Program-made: the position numbers and the translations under genes | NCBI GenBank assembly: GCA_025936115.1 | Contig: JAICTZ010000003.1 | Coordinates: 124,001 to 188,000, forward strand | Direction of reading: 5' to 3' | DNA from: Polyangiaceae bacterium | GTDB lineage: Bacteria > Myxococcota_A > Polyangia > Polyangiales > Polyangiaceae | DNA: 64,000 nt | The notes under the pieces: model-generated | What the model saw: the letters and a program-made list of their open reading frames with translations, nothing else | The model's database searches: none | Told to the model about the DNA's origin: nothing | Shown here: piece by piece, positions 15,904 to 24,773 of the stretch | How the letters are laid out: each line of letters starts with the position of its first letter | How positions within the stretch are numbered: the first letter of the stretch is position 1

Positions 15904-18300
15904 GTGAGTCACTTCGTCGTTCGAAAAATCGCAGTGCTCGGCGCCGGCGTCATGGGAGCGCAGATCGCGGCGCATGCCGTCAACGCGAAGGTCGAGGTGT
16001 TGCTCTTCGACTTGCCGGCGCCGCAAGGGCAGAAGAACGGCGTCGTGCTCGGCGCGGTGGAACGGCTGAAAAAGCTGAGCCCTGCGCCGCTCGTGAACGA
16101 CGAGGACGCGCTCTACATCGAAGCCGCCAACTACGAGGAGAACCTCGAGCGCCTGCGCGAGTGCGATCTCGTGATCGAGGCCATCGCCGAACGGCTCGAG
16201 CTGAAGCACGCGCTCTACCAGAGGGTCGCGCCCTTCCTCGCGCCGCACGCGATTTTCGCAACGAATACGTCGGGTCTGCCGATCGCGAAGCTTGCCGAAG
16301 GGCTGCCGCCGGAGGTGTTGCCGCGCTTTTGCGGCGTGCATTTCTTCAATCCGCCGCGCTACATGCACTTGGTCGAGCTCATTGCGGGGCCTCGAACCGA
16401 CGCGAAGATCTTGGACGAGCTCGAGTCGTTTCTCACGACGGTGCTCGGCAAGGGCGTCGTGCGCGCCTTCGACACGCCGAACTTCATCGCCAACCGCGTC
16501 GGCACTTTTTCGATCCTCGCCGTGATGGCGGAGGCCGAGCGCTATGGGCTCACGCTCGACGTCGTGGACGATCTCGTGGGCACGCGGCTCGGGCGCGCCA
16601 AGTCCGGCGTGTTCCGCACGGCCGACGTCGTCGGGCTCGACACGCTCGGACACGTGATCGGGACGATGCGCGACACGCTGAAAGACGACCCGTTCCACGC
16701 GCTCTACACGGTGCCGCCCCTGCTCGCTCGCCTGATCGAGCAGGGCGCGCTCGGGCAGAAGAGCGGCGCCGGCTTCTACAAAAAGGTGGGCAAGGACATC
16801 CTGCGCGCCGATCCGGCAACGGGCAGCTACGTGCCCGCGACGGGTAAAGCCGACGAACGGGTGGTCGGCATCCTGAAGCAGAAGGATCCCGCCGAACGCC
16901 TGCGGCTCCTGCGCGAATCCGAGCACCCGCAGGCGCGTTTTCTGTGGGCGGTGTTGCGTGACGAGTTTCACTACGCCGCCGTGCATTTGGCCTCGATCGC
17001 CGGTTCGGCGCGCGACGTGGACTTCGCGCTCCGCTGGGGCTTCGGCTGGACGCTCGGACCGTTCGAGACGTGGCAAGCGGCCGGTTGGGACAAAGTGGCG
17101 GGGTTCGTCAAGGCAGACATCGAGGCCGGTGCCGCCCTCACGCGCGCGCCGCTGCCGGAATGGGTAGCGGGACCCGAGGTGAACGCCGCGCGTGGAGTGC
17201 ACACGGCGCAAGGCTCGTTTTCGCCGCGCGCGCGGGCGTTCGTGCCGCGCCCCGAGTTGCCGGTCTACCGGCGTCAGGTGTTTCGCGCGCCGCTGCTCGG
17301 CGAAAGCGGCGGGCCGGAGCGCGCGGGCCGCACCGTGTTCGAAGACGATGCGGTGCGCGCCTGGGCGCTCGATGACGACGCGCTGATTCTCTCTCTGAAA
17401 ACCAAGATGCACGTCATCGGTGCGGGCGTGACGGCGGGCATCGCGCGCGCCGTCGACGAGGCGGAGAAGAATTTCCGCACGCTCGTCGTGTGGAGCCCGG
17501 GCGAGCCGTTTTCGGCCGGCGCCGACCTCAAAGGGATGATGCCGGTGTTCATGGCGAGCGGGGTGCGCGGTATCGAGCAGATGGAGCGTGAGCTGCAGGA
17601 CGCGCTGCTCAGGGTCCGCTACGCGCAGGTGCCCGTGGTCGCGGCCATCGCCGGGCTCGCGCTCGGAGGCGGCTGTGAGCTCGCCCTCGCGTGCGCGCGG
17701 CGCGTGGCGCACGTCGAGAGCTACGTGGGGCTCGTGGAAGTGGGCGTCGGGCTCGTGCCGGGCGCCGGCGGCCTGCTCTACGGCGCGCGGCGTGCCGCGG
17801 AGGAAAACGCGCTCGCCCCCGACGTGCCGCCGCTCGCGTTCCTCAAGAAGTACTTCATGAACGCCGCGATGGCGAACGTCTCGAAGTCGGCGTTCGAGGC
17901 GCAACGCATGGGCTACTTGCTGCCGAGCGACCCCGTCGTCTTCAACGCGCACGAGCTCTTGGGCGCGGCGCTCGAGGTCGGCAAGTGCATGGCTGCCTCC
18001 GGCTACCGCCCGCCGCTCAAGCTCAAGGGCTTCCGCGTCGCGGGGCGGAGCGCAACCGCCACGATCCTGTCGCAGCTCGTGAACTTGCGCGAGGGCGGCT
18101 TCATCTCCGAGCACGACTTTCACATCGGGCAAACCATCGCGACGATCCTCTGCGGCGGCGACGTCGAACCCGGCAGCGTCGTCGACGAGGCCTTCATCCT
18201 CGGGCTCGAGCGCAAGGCATTCACGAGCCTGCTCATGCACCCGAAGTCGCAGGCCCGCATCGCGGGCATGATGCAAGACGGCAAGCCGGTCAGGAACTAG
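15904..18300 (+). CDS. fadN: FadN-like 3-hydroxyacyl-CoA dehydrogenase/enoyl-CoA hydratase
   Basis: A 798-residue bifunctional beta-oxidation enzyme. The order is dehydrogenase first, crotonase second, as in Bacillus FadN and opposite to E. coli FadB. Residues 5-30 carry the NAD-binding motif IAVLGAGVMGAQIAAHAV. GVHFFNPPRYMHLVELI (about 144-160) has the catalytic His and Glu of the dehydrogenase, and ETWQAAGWD marks the second helical domain near 390. The crotonase part from about 480 shows FSAGADLKGMM (oxyanion hole), GLALGGGCELALAC and VGLVEVGVGLVPGAGG with both expected Glu residues. The start is GTG; an upstream GAGAA is a weak ribosome site. The thiolase gene follows after 23 bases. Confidence 0.92.
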   Translation: MSHFVVRKIAVLGAGVMGAQIAAHAVNAKVEVLLFDLPAPQGQKNGVVLGAVERLKKLSPAPLVNDEDALYIEAANYEENLERLRECDLVIEAIAERLELKHALYQRVAPFLAPHAIFATNTSGLPIAKLAEGLPPEVLPRFCGVHFFNPPRYMHLVELIAGPRTDAKILDELESFLTTVLGKGVVRAFDTPNFIANRVGTFSILAVMAEAERYGLTLDVVDDLVGTRLGRAKSGVFRTADVVGLDTLGHVIGTMRDTLKDDPFHALYTVPPLLARLIEQGALGQKSGAGFYKKVGKDILRADPATGSYVPATGKADERVVGILKQKDPAERLRLLRESEHPQARFLWAVLRDEFHYAAVHLASIAGSARDVDFALRWGFGWTLGPFETWQAAGWDKVAGFVKADIEAGAALTRAPLPEWVAGPEVNAARGVHTAQGSFSPRARAFVPRPELPVYRRQVFRAPLLGESGGPERAGRTVFEDDAVRAWALDDDALILSLKTKMHVIGAGVTAGIARAVDEAEKNFRTLVVWSPGEPFSAGADLKGMMPVFMASGVRGIEQMERELQDALLRVRYAQVPVVAAIAGLALGGGCELALACARRVAHVESYVGLVEVGVGLVPGAGGLLYGARRAAEENALAPDVPPLAFLKKYFMNAAMANVSKSAFEAQRMGYLLPSDPVVFNAHELLGAALEVGKCMAASGYRPPLKLKGFRVAGRSATATILSQLVNLREGGFISEHDFHIGQTIATILCGGDVEPGSVVDEAFILGLERKAFTSLLMHPKSQARIAGMMQDGKPVRN

Positions 18301-18323
18301 GCAAAGGCACGGGACCCAGCAAC

Positions 18324-19523
18324 ATGTCGAAGCAAGTCCAGGACGCGTACATCGTAGCGGCGACGCGCACGCCGGTCGGCAAAGCACCGCGCGGGGCGCT
18401 CAAAAAGGTGCGACCGGACGATCTGCTCGTCCACGCGATCAGAGCGCTCTTGTCCCAAACGAAGAGCCTCGACCCGCAACGGATCGAGGATGCCATCATC
18501 GGCTGCGCCATGCCCGAAGCCGAGCAAGGGATGAACGTCGCGCGCACTTCGGTGTTGCTCGCGGGGCTGCCGCAGGGCGTCGGCGGGGTCACGGTGAACC
18601 GGTTTTGCGCTTCGGGCATCACGGCGCTCGCGATGGCGGCCGATCGCATTCGCGTCGGCGAAGCGGATCTCATGATCGCCGGCGGCACGGAGTCGATGAG
18701 CATGGTCCCCATGGGCGGACACACGCCTTCGGTCAACCCGGAGGTGTTCGCGCGCGACGAAAACGTCGCGATCGCCTTCGGCATGGGCATCACGGCCGAA
18801 AAGGTCGCCGAACGCTGGAAGGTGAGCCGCGAGGATCAAGACGTCTTCGCGCTCGGCTCGCACCAGAAGGCGCTGCGCGCGCAACAGGCCGGCCATTTTT
18901 CCGCTGAAATCACGCCGATCGAGGTGACCGAGCGCACGCCCGATCTCGCGCGCGGTGAAGTACGCACGAAGACGACGACGGTCGCCGCCGACGAAGGGCC
19001 GCGTGCGGACACGAGTCTCGAAGCCCTCGCCAAGCTCCGTCCCGTGTTCGCGGCGCGCGGCTCGGTGACGGCGGGAAATAGCTCGCAAACCTCGGACGGC
19101 GCGGGCGCGCTGCTCGTCGCCTCGGACAAGGCGCTCAAAGAGCACGGCCTCACGCCGCTCGCGCGTTTCGTGTCGTTCGCCGTGCGCGGCGTGCCGCCCG
19201 AAATCATGGGCATCGGCCCGAAGGAAGCGATTCCGCTCGCGCTCGCCAAAGCGGGGCTGAAGCTCGACGACCTCGGCTGGATCGAGCTCAACGAAGCGTT
19301 CGCGGCGCAAGCTCTCGCGGTGATTCGCGACGTGGGCCTGAATCCCGAGCGCGTGAATCCCCTCGGCGGCGCGATCGCGCTCGGTCACCCGCTCGGCGCG
19401 ACGGGCGCCGTTCGTGCTGCCACGGTCGTGCACGGCCTCCGCCGTACGAACCAGAAGTACGGCATGGTCACGATGTGCGTCGGCACGGGCATGGGCGCCG
19501 CGGGCATCCTCGAACGGGTGTAG
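18324..19523 (+). CDS. fadA: acetyl-CoA C-acyltransferase (thiolase)
   Basis: A 399-residue thiolase that completes fatty-acid beta-oxidation by releasing acetyl-CoA. Active-site Cys lies in VNRFCASGITALAMAADRIR (about residue 94), catalytic His in GGAIALGHPLGATGAVRAAT (about 355) and the second Cys in MCVGTGMGAAGILERV near the C-terminus (about 385). GNSSQTSDGAGALL and NEAFAAQAL are also characteristic. Length is normal for the family. It lies 23 bases downstream of the FadN-like gene on the same strand; together they cover three of the four steps of the cycle, with no acyl-CoA dehydrogenase in the window. Its 3' end is only 7 bases from a convergent gene. Confidence 0.93.
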   Translation: MSKQVQDAYIVAATRTPVGKAPRGALKKVRPDDLLVHAIRALLSQTKSLDPQRIEDAIIGCAMPEAEQGMNVARTSVLLAGLPQGVGGVTVNRFCASGITALAMAADRIRVGEADLMIAGGTESMSMVPMGGHTPSVNPEVFARDENVAIAFGMGITAEKVAERWKVSREDQDVFALGSHQKALRAQQAGHFSAEITPIEVTERTPDLARGEVRTKTTTVAADEGPRADTSLEALAKLRPVFAARGSVTAGNSSQTSDGAGALLVASDKALKEHGLTPLARFVSFAVRGVPPEIMGIGPKEAIPLALAKAGLKLDDLGWIELNEAFAAQALAVIRDVGLNPERVNPLGGAIALGHPLGATGAVRAATVVHGLRRTNQKYGMVTMCVGTGMGAAGILERV

Positions 19524-19530
19524 GTCCGGG

Positions 19531-20700
19531 CTAACGCGCGCGCCGGCGCCGGCGGAGCCGCGAGGTGACGCCGAAGCTGATGAAAAATCCGAGCGCGACC
19601 GGCGACGAGCCGAACGTCGCCGGAACGGGCGGCGCGGGAGCGCACTCGTCCAGCGCACATTCCGCGCTGAGCTCGTCGAGGTACGGGTTGAGCTCGTAGT
19701 CGAGGCTCGGCGGCGCGGGGAACCAGCGCGCATAACGCTCGAGCGTGGCGAACGCCGGATCCAAAAACCAATCGCCGCGCTCGGCCGTGGCTTTGAGAGC
19801 CCATGGTGGCCGTACGCCGCCCGGATATTCCTTGCCCGCCATGGAGGCGCCCAGCACGCGCCCGCGCCGTCCCGCTCGCTCGCCCGTGTAAAACAACCAG
19901 CCGCTTTCGCCTTCTTGCCAGAGCCGGCCGTTCGTTGCGCTCGGCTGCCGGCGCGCCCAAAGCGTGTCGTGGAGCGAAAGCAGCTCGTAGGTTTCGCGCG
20001 CAGCACCTTGAAGCGCGTCATTCGGCCCGCTCGCGGCTGCAGGAACGAACGTGCGGTCCGTAACGTGATTCGGCTCGCCGCGCTGAACGCTTTCGAGCCC
20101 GTGTCCCTGCGACTCGGCGTGGATGATCGGGCGCAGCGCGCCCGCGCGTGCCACGTCGCCGCCCGGCGTTGCGAGGTAACGATTGTGGGTCTTGGTTTCG
20201 ACCAGCACGAGCCCGTCGGGACGGTCGGCACGGCGCCGATCGACGACGAGCAGCGCGACTTCGAGATCGTTGTCGTGGCAGACGTACGGAACGCAAACGG
20301 GCGACGCCCAGTCGCGCGGGTAAAAGAGCGTGAACGTGAGAAACGCATGCGTCGCGCTCAGAATCGTCGAGTCGTAGACCACCGCGGGTGAGCGCGCCGC
20401 GGCGGCGGTCAGGTGGGACCAGTCGTTCGTCGCGTCCCAGTCGCCGTCGAAATCGATTCGCAGCGGGCGATCTCGCTCAGGGTGTTCGCCGGACGTCTCT
20501 TGCGCGAACACGGGAGCCCAACGCTGAGCGATCGCCTGCGCTTCGGCGTGCGCGTCGGGCTCGCCGGCGAGCTGACGCGAATCGTCGAAGCGGGCGCGGG
20601 GCAGCGAAGGAGCACCGGACGCCGCATGCGCCGAAGGGCCGAGCGCCAGTGCCCCCAGCACGAGGCACGTTGCCGTCACGAACTCTACTTTGGGCACGGC
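19531..20700 (-). CDS. exported hypothetical protein with MYXO-CTERM-like tail
   Basis: An approximately 389-residue secreted protein. The signal peptide reads VPKVEFVTATCLVLGALALG then PSAHAASG. The mature part contains RWAPVFAQETSGEHPERDRP, RIDFDGDWDATNDW and YHALFTF-like sequence (AFLTFTLFYPRDW, PYVCHDNDLEVALLVVDR), resembling secreted proteins with a Vps62-like or DUF-type polar fold, but I do not assign it. The C-terminus is striking: a Cys (DECAPAPPVP), a short hydrophobic stretch (SPVALGFFISFGV) and a basic cluster RLRRRRRAR, the layout of MYXO-CTERM sorting tails. GTG at 20700 puts the signal peptide first; GTG at 20727 would overlap the upstream gene. Surface anchoring is inferred. 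Confidence 0.65.
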   Translation of the reverse strand, partial: AVPKVEFVTATCLVLGALALGPSAHAASGAPSLPRARFDDSRQLAGEPDAHAEAQAIAQRWAPVFAQETSGEHPERDRPLRIDFDGDWDATNDWSHLTAAAARSPAVVYDSTILSATHAFLTFTLFYPRDWASPVCVPYVCHDNDLEVALLVVDRRRADRPDGLVLVETKTHNRYLATPGGDVARAGALRPIIHAESQGHGLESVQRGEPNHVTDRTFVPAAASGPNDALQGAARETYELLSLHDTLWARRQPSATNGRLWQEGESGWLFYTGERAGRRGRVLGASMAGKEYPGGVRPPWALKATAERGDWFLDPAFATLERYARWFPAPPSLDYELNPYLDELSAECALDECAPAPPVPATFGSSPVALGFFISFGVTSRLRRRRRAR

Positions 20701-20714
20701 GCGCTCGACGAACG

Positions 20715-21440
20715 TCAGAAGGTCCACGACGCGCTCGCCGCGGCCTTGCTCGCCGAGACGCTCATGCCCAAGACGGGCAAGGACGCGAGGTGCTTGGGGG
20801 CGTGCCCGGGATTGGAGAGCGCGAGCACGACGCCGGTGCCTGCAGCCGCGACGGCGATGCCCGTGAGAATCGTGCTGGTGGTTTGGAGTGTGTGCGCCCC
20901 GTCCGTACAGTGCCCGTTGCAGCTGCCCTTGAGGTCGGTGGACGGCCAATTCGAAGCAATGCGTGTGACGACAGCGCCGCCCGCGCCGAGACCACCGACA
21001 CTGAGAGCGATGAACGCCGGCAAGCGGATACCGAGCAGGCGCGGCTCCTTCTTCACGACGGGCGGCGGCGGGGGCTTGATGTCGGCCGGGGGATCCGCTT
21101 CGACGGCCACCGGCTCGGCGGAGCGCGGTTCAGAATTCGGAACGACGGCCACTTGCGCTCCAGAATCGTCCGCCCCAGATACATCGACGCGAGGCGCAGT
21201 CTCGGTAGACGCAGCGACGGGATCGAACGTCTTGCCGGATTCCGCGGCGGAGTCGTACACCGCGACCTTGGCGGGCTCTTCGGCTGCGGCTGGTGGGGCG
21301 ATGCACTTGGCGAGCGCAACCAGGGCCGCAGAGTGAGTCTTACGCAGGAGCGCTCGGCGCGCCCGAATCCAGAGTGAGATGGTGCTCAATCGTTCGTCGC
21401 TGACAGCCCTAACGGCTGCCTTCGATGCATACAGTATCAT
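20715..21440 (-). CDS. exported Pro-rich protein with two C-terminal membrane segments
   Basis: A 241-residue hypothetical protein. The N-terminal third includes a possible signal (RKTHSAALVALAKCIAPPAA), then a low-complexity acidic/Pro-rich stretch ending DIKPPPPPVVKKEPRL. Two hydrophobic segments follow (RLPAFIALSVGGLGAGGAVV and TTSTILTGIAVAAAGTGVVL) separated by a Cys-containing loop, SCNGHCTDGAHTL. This layout is frequent in myxobacterial envelope proteins of unknown role. The start is uncertain: ATG at 21440 is the longest choice, but a TTG about 55 bases further in would give a shorter leader. It probably forms an operon with the downstream MYXO-CTERM-like gene, whose start lies 15 bases past its stop. 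Confidence 0.5.
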   Translation of the reverse strand: MILYASKAAVRAVSDERLSTISLWIRARRALLRKTHSAALVALAKCIAPPAAAEEPAKVAVYDSAAESGKTFDPVAASTETAPRVDVSGADDSGAQVAVVPNSEPRSAEPVAVEADPPADIKPPPPPVVKKEPRLLGIRLPAFIALSVGGLGAGGAVVTRIASNWPSTDLKGSCNGHCTDGAHTLQTTSTILTGIAVAAAGTGVVLALSNPGHAPKHLASLPVLGMSVSASKAAASASWTF

Positions 21441-21665
21441 TGCTTGGGCCGAAGCAGGCGTGCGTTCGCTCGGCGTACGACTATTTAGGGCGCATGATGT
21501 GCGACACGTCGTGTACTCGAATACCGCCGGGCTCGCGCCGTCTCACGAGCTTTCGCGCAGTTGACGCGTCGCACCGGTCGCAGCGTTTCGCCCGCGCTAC
21601 GCGTAGCTGACCGCTGTGGTCGAAAAACTCTACAGACACGCCAGCGCCAGGCGCGTCGAGGCGCA

Positions 21666-22148
21666 CTAACTGCGTTTCCTTAGCTCGGTGGTGGCGAACG
21701 ATTCGGCGAAGGTCTGGACGGCCGCGCTCTTGACGCGCTCGATCGAGTTCTTCGTCATGAGCTCCATGACCTGTCGAGGGTTCGCTCGGTATTCGTCGAG
21801 CACGCGCCGAGCGAGTGCGGCAACCCGCGCGTCTTGAGGTGCATACGAGAATGCGGCCGGCTCCGCCTCCGTGCGCAAGACGAGCCCTCGCTCGACGAGT
21901 CGCACCAGCGCTTCGCGCACACTCGAGAGCGGTAAGCCGGTCGCCTTCGCCACCTCGTCGCGCCCCTGTCCGAGCGTGGTCGGCTGCTCGCTGAGCCAGG
22001 CGAGGACCGCGAGCTTTTCGAGATCCTCGACGTAGTCGAAAAGGAAGCGCTTGAGCGCGTCTATCTCACGAACATCCGGCACGACGACGTGTCTCGAAGA
22101 ATCTCGGACTGAGAATGGATGTGTGCCATCTCCCTCGTTTGAGTTCAA
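21666..22148 (-). CDS. winged-helix transcriptional regulator
   Basis: A 160-residue DNA-binding protein. Residues about 35-90 form a winged helix-turn-helix (LEKLAVLAWLSEQPTTLGQG, DEVAKATGLPLSSVREALVR and LVERGLVLRTE), in the style of small MarR/GntR-like regulators. The C-terminal half is helical (ARVAALARRVLDEYRANPRQ, VMELMTKNSIERVKSAAVQT) and may mediate dimerisation. Start: TTG at 22148 gives the full frame, while GTG at 22082 would begin just before the domain and leave a palindrome at 22137-22150 in the promoter. It is divergent from the large exported protein gene, which it may control. Confidence 0.68.
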   Translation of the reverse strand: MNSNEGDGTHPFSVRDSSRHVVVPDVREIDALKRFLFDYVEDLEKLAVLAWLSEQPTTLGQGRDEVAKATGLPLSSVREALVRLVERGLVLRTEAEPAAFSYAPQDARVAALARRVLDEYRANPRQVMELMTKNSIERVKSAAVQTFAESFATTELRKRS

Positions 22149-22150
22149 AC
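22137..22150. promoter_or_regulatory. near-palindrome GTTTGAGTTCAAAC, candidate operator
   Basis: GTTTGAGTTCAAAC is a 14-base dyad broken only at its centre, followed by TATTTGAG, which repeats part of one arm. It lies at the 5' end of the winged-helix regulator gene and in the divergent region with the exported-protein gene, a usual place for an autoregulatory operator. Binding by the adjacent regulator is inference. Confidence 0.4.
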
Positions 22151-22330
22151 TATTTGAGCAGCTCGGGCCCTCGGCCGAGACCGCGGCGCGGCTCGGATTT
22201 CACCTGAAGTGTCGCAACTCGGTACACTGTCCGCCGCGCCGGCCCGCCCGACGCGGCACGAAGCAGGCGAGAACCCCGCGCTCGAACGAGTAGGCTTGCG
22301 TTCTCATGCGGTTGCGGGACATTCGGCAGA

Positions 22331-24664
22331 GTGCCCCTCGCGTGTCCCTCGAGCCGGCCAGCACACGCACCGAGCTTCGTCGCACTAGCGCTCTTGGCGC
22401 TGGCTACGCTTCTCAGCCGCCCGGTCGACGCGGAAACGTTGGAGGCACCCGTCGGCGGCAAGGCCATCTCCCTCGGGCGTGGCCGCATCGCCTGCGACAA
22501 GCCGGGCGGTGGCTGGACAGCCGTCGGTACGGGGCTTGCCGTCAGGCCGCCGGACAACGACCAAGCGGTCGGCCAATCCGTGGAGCTACGAGTTTCGGGC
22601 GAACGCGCCAACTGCGCGAACGGGGCGACCGTCACCCTGCTGGCCGTCGGCGAAGCCCCGACGTTCGACCTTGCCACGAGCGTTCTCGACGTGGACGCGG
22701 GAACCGTCGAGATCCACGGCCGCGGTTTGCGCGGCGTCGGGTTGAGTTGGCGCGCCCGCTCGGCGTCGGGCGCCGACGTATGCCGTGAGCCGAAGCCTGC
22801 CGGCGCCACCAAGCGCTGCGTCTGGTCGGTGGCACACGATATGCCGGCCGATCCACGCCTGGTCGAGCTGTCGTGGTTCCCGCCCGGGGGGCGGCAGGGA
22901 CCGGAGGTGACGGTGTACGACAGTGACGGTCGCCCGCTCGGTCCGGAGGCGTTCACGCTGACGCCGGCGCTCGTCGTCGTCTCCCACGTGCTGTCGGCTG
23001 ACGCGGCCGTCGACCTGTCGACGGGCATGGGGGAGGTGCCGCTCGTGCATCCGGAAGCCGTGAGCGCCGTCGAGTGCGCCGGGGCAGCATGCAGGCTCGC
23101 CAACGGCAAGCTCGTGGTGCGCGCAGACACGAGCCTCGTCAATTCCATCGACGTGAAAGTGACGCTCGCGCCGGGCGTCGCGTTCAAACAGGAAGATCGG
23201 CTCGAGCCCCACCCGACCCTGAAGCTGTCGGTGCTTCACTGCCCGCTGTCGTTCGCGTCGGGCCCGCCGCTGCGCGCGGTCGAAGGCGCGCTCACGGTCG
23301 TGAAATTCGAGGGCCGCTGCGCCGCCGAGGCCGAAGCCCTGCATTTCCTCGAGGGGACGCGACCCGTCGAGACCGTGCGCACGGAGACGGCAGGCCAGAC
23401 TGCGTGGGTGGTCCTGCGGCTCGGCCGCATCGCGGCCAATGAAGTGACGATCACCGCCCTCCGTGGTGGGACGGCCGACATTCCCGTCGCGACCGCGAAG
23501 ACACCGACGCGCGCCGCGCCGGACGTGCGTTCGGTGCTGGAGATCCCCGGCCTGCCGCCGCTCGCCTTCATTCCGAGCAATCGCGGGGCGGTCGTGCACG
23601 TGGGGCCGCCGGGCTACGGTGCAACGCTCGTGCTCCTGCCCTTGGAAGGCGTGTACACGACCCAAACGGTGGGCAAGAGCACGCTCATCGTCGGTGACGA
23701 ATTCGCCGCCGGGGTTGCGACGCTGCGGTACGCCTATCGCGGACTTGCGCTGCCCGAGCCGCTCAAAGACATGGACCTCGCCGTGCTCGAGGATCCCCTC
23801 GCACGCCCGATTCACGAGGTGAACATTCCCGCGCCCATCGCGGGCACCCTCGCGCGACCACAGCCGCTCGCCGAGGTCATCTGTAGCGAGGGCGGCCACT
23901 CGATCGCGCTCGTGCCGGGCGAGACGGCTCGCCTGCCTTACTCGATGCGCGACGGTTGCCGGCTGATCGTGCACCGCGAGCGGTTATCGGCCGAGTACGG
24001 CACGCAAAAGCTCGCACTCGACGTCGATATTCTGCGCGCGGACGGTTCCTCGCGCAGCGAAGCGCGAGCGTCTCAAACCTTGGTGCTGCGAGCCGGCAAA
24101 GAGCCGCTCGACGCCTGGATCCACGGTGTGGGGGCGCAGTTCGATCGCATCGTCGTGCGCCTGTCACACATCGCCGACGAGAGCCATTACACCGGCGCCG
24201 CGGAAATGCTGACGAGCGAGCCGGCGCTCAAATGGACCGCCATCGTCGGTACGGGCCGCGCGCGCCTCTACGCCGCACCCACGATCCCGACGGGCCTCTA
24301 CCGTTTCGGCGACTCCGAGCACAGCGGCGTCTTGTCGCTCAATTTCGGCGTCATCTCGCGTCTCACGTGGCTCGACGAGGAGGGGCACGAGGGCTTTCTG
24401 AACCTCGAAGGCGGCGTGATGGTGATCGGACTCGCCGGCTCGCAGAGCACGACGGGAGAGAGCTTGTCGCAGGCCGCAGCCGTGATCGGCCTCGGCATCG
24501 GCATTCCCTTCGCCAACCGTTCGTCCGTGACCGAGGCGTCGATCAACCTGCACCTCTGGTACGAACACGATCTTTCGACGTCGAGCTCGACGGTGGCTGG
24601 AAAGCCGTGGTCCATCATCTTCGGACCGAGCATCTCGATCGGCAACGTGGGCGCGAATCTCTGA
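22331..24664 (+). CDS. large exported envelope protein, unknown function
   Basis: A 777-residue exported protein that I do not recognise. A signal peptide (PSFVALALLALATLLSRPVD followed by AET) is followed by a long beta-rich region with several Ig-like stretches (for example VDAGTVEIHGRGLRGVGLSW, TLTPALVVVSHVLSADAAVD, APDVRSVLEIPGLPPLAFIP). Scattered Cys residues (ECAGAACRL, CPLSF, GRCAAEA) may form disulfides. The last 150 residues (KWTAIVGTGRARLYAAPTIP, VLSLNFGVISRLTWLDEEGH, FGPSISIGNVGANL) alternate polar and hydrophobic residues as in an outer-membrane beta-barrel. A surface structural protein is plausible. Start is GTG; no strong ribosome site is visible. Divergent from a winged-helix regulator. 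Confidence 0.62.
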   Translation: MPLACPSSRPAHAPSFVALALLALATLLSRPVDAETLEAPVGGKAISLGRGRIACDKPGGGWTAVGTGLAVRPPDNDQAVGQSVELRVSGERANCANGATVTLLAVGEAPTFDLATSVLDVDAGTVEIHGRGLRGVGLSWRARSASGADVCREPKPAGATKRCVWSVAHDMPADPRLVELSWFPPGGRQGPEVTVYDSDGRPLGPEAFTLTPALVVVSHVLSADAAVDLSTGMGEVPLVHPEAVSAVECAGAACRLANGKLVVRADTSLVNSIDVKVTLAPGVAFKQEDRLEPHPTLKLSVLHCPLSFASGPPLRAVEGALTVVKFEGRCAAEAEALHFLEGTRPVETVRTETAGQTAWVVLRLGRIAANEVTITALRGGTADIPVATAKTPTRAAPDVRSVLEIPGLPPLAFIPSNRGAVVHVGPPGYGATLVLLPLEGVYTTQTVGKSTLIVGDEFAAGVATLRYAYRGLALPEPLKDMDLAVLEDPLARPIHEVNIPAPIAGTLARPQPLAEVICSEGGHSIALVPGETARLPYSMRDGCRLIVHRERLSAEYGTQKLALDVDILRADGSSRSEARASQTLVLRAGKEPLDAWIHGVGAQFDRIVVRLSHIADESHYTGAAEMLTSEPALKWTAIVGTGRARLYAAPTIPTGLYRFGDSEHSGVLSLNFGVISRLTWLDEEGHEGFLNLEGGVMVIGLAGSQSTTGESLSQAAAVIGLGIGIPFANRSSVTEASINLHLWYEHDLSTSSSTVAGKPWSIIFGPSISIGNVGANL

Positions 24665-24712
24665 GACGACCGTCAGAGGTTTGCTCGTTCGTCCGGAGAC
24701 GCCGAGCGTCGT

Positions 24713-24773
24713 CTAGCACTACTTCGCCAGTTGATCGTGATCTGGCCATTCAAGACTGGCGAAGTAGTACTAG
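24713..24773. repeat. 19-base inverted repeat between convergent genes
   Basis: CTAGCACTACTTCGCCAGT (24713-24731) is matched by ACTGGCGAAGTAGTACTAG (24755-24773) with a single mismatch, separated by 23 bases. It sits between the convergent exported-protein and Ste24-like genes, and the right arm contains the TAG stop codon of the latter. It could act as a bidirectional terminator, although no T-run follows, or be the ends of a tiny decayed mobile element. Confidence 0.6.

Noticed and set aside
15787-18387. Very long open frame (over 860 codons) on the minus strand opposite the FadN-like gene
   Set aside because: It is antisense to a clearly homologous enzyme and its translation is Arg/His/Glu-rich without domains, the usual shadow in high-GC codon use.
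18297-20348. Minus-strand frame of about 680 codons across the thiolase gene
   Set aside because: It covers the thiolase coding sequence in antisense and runs into the exported gene out of frame; no motif is present.
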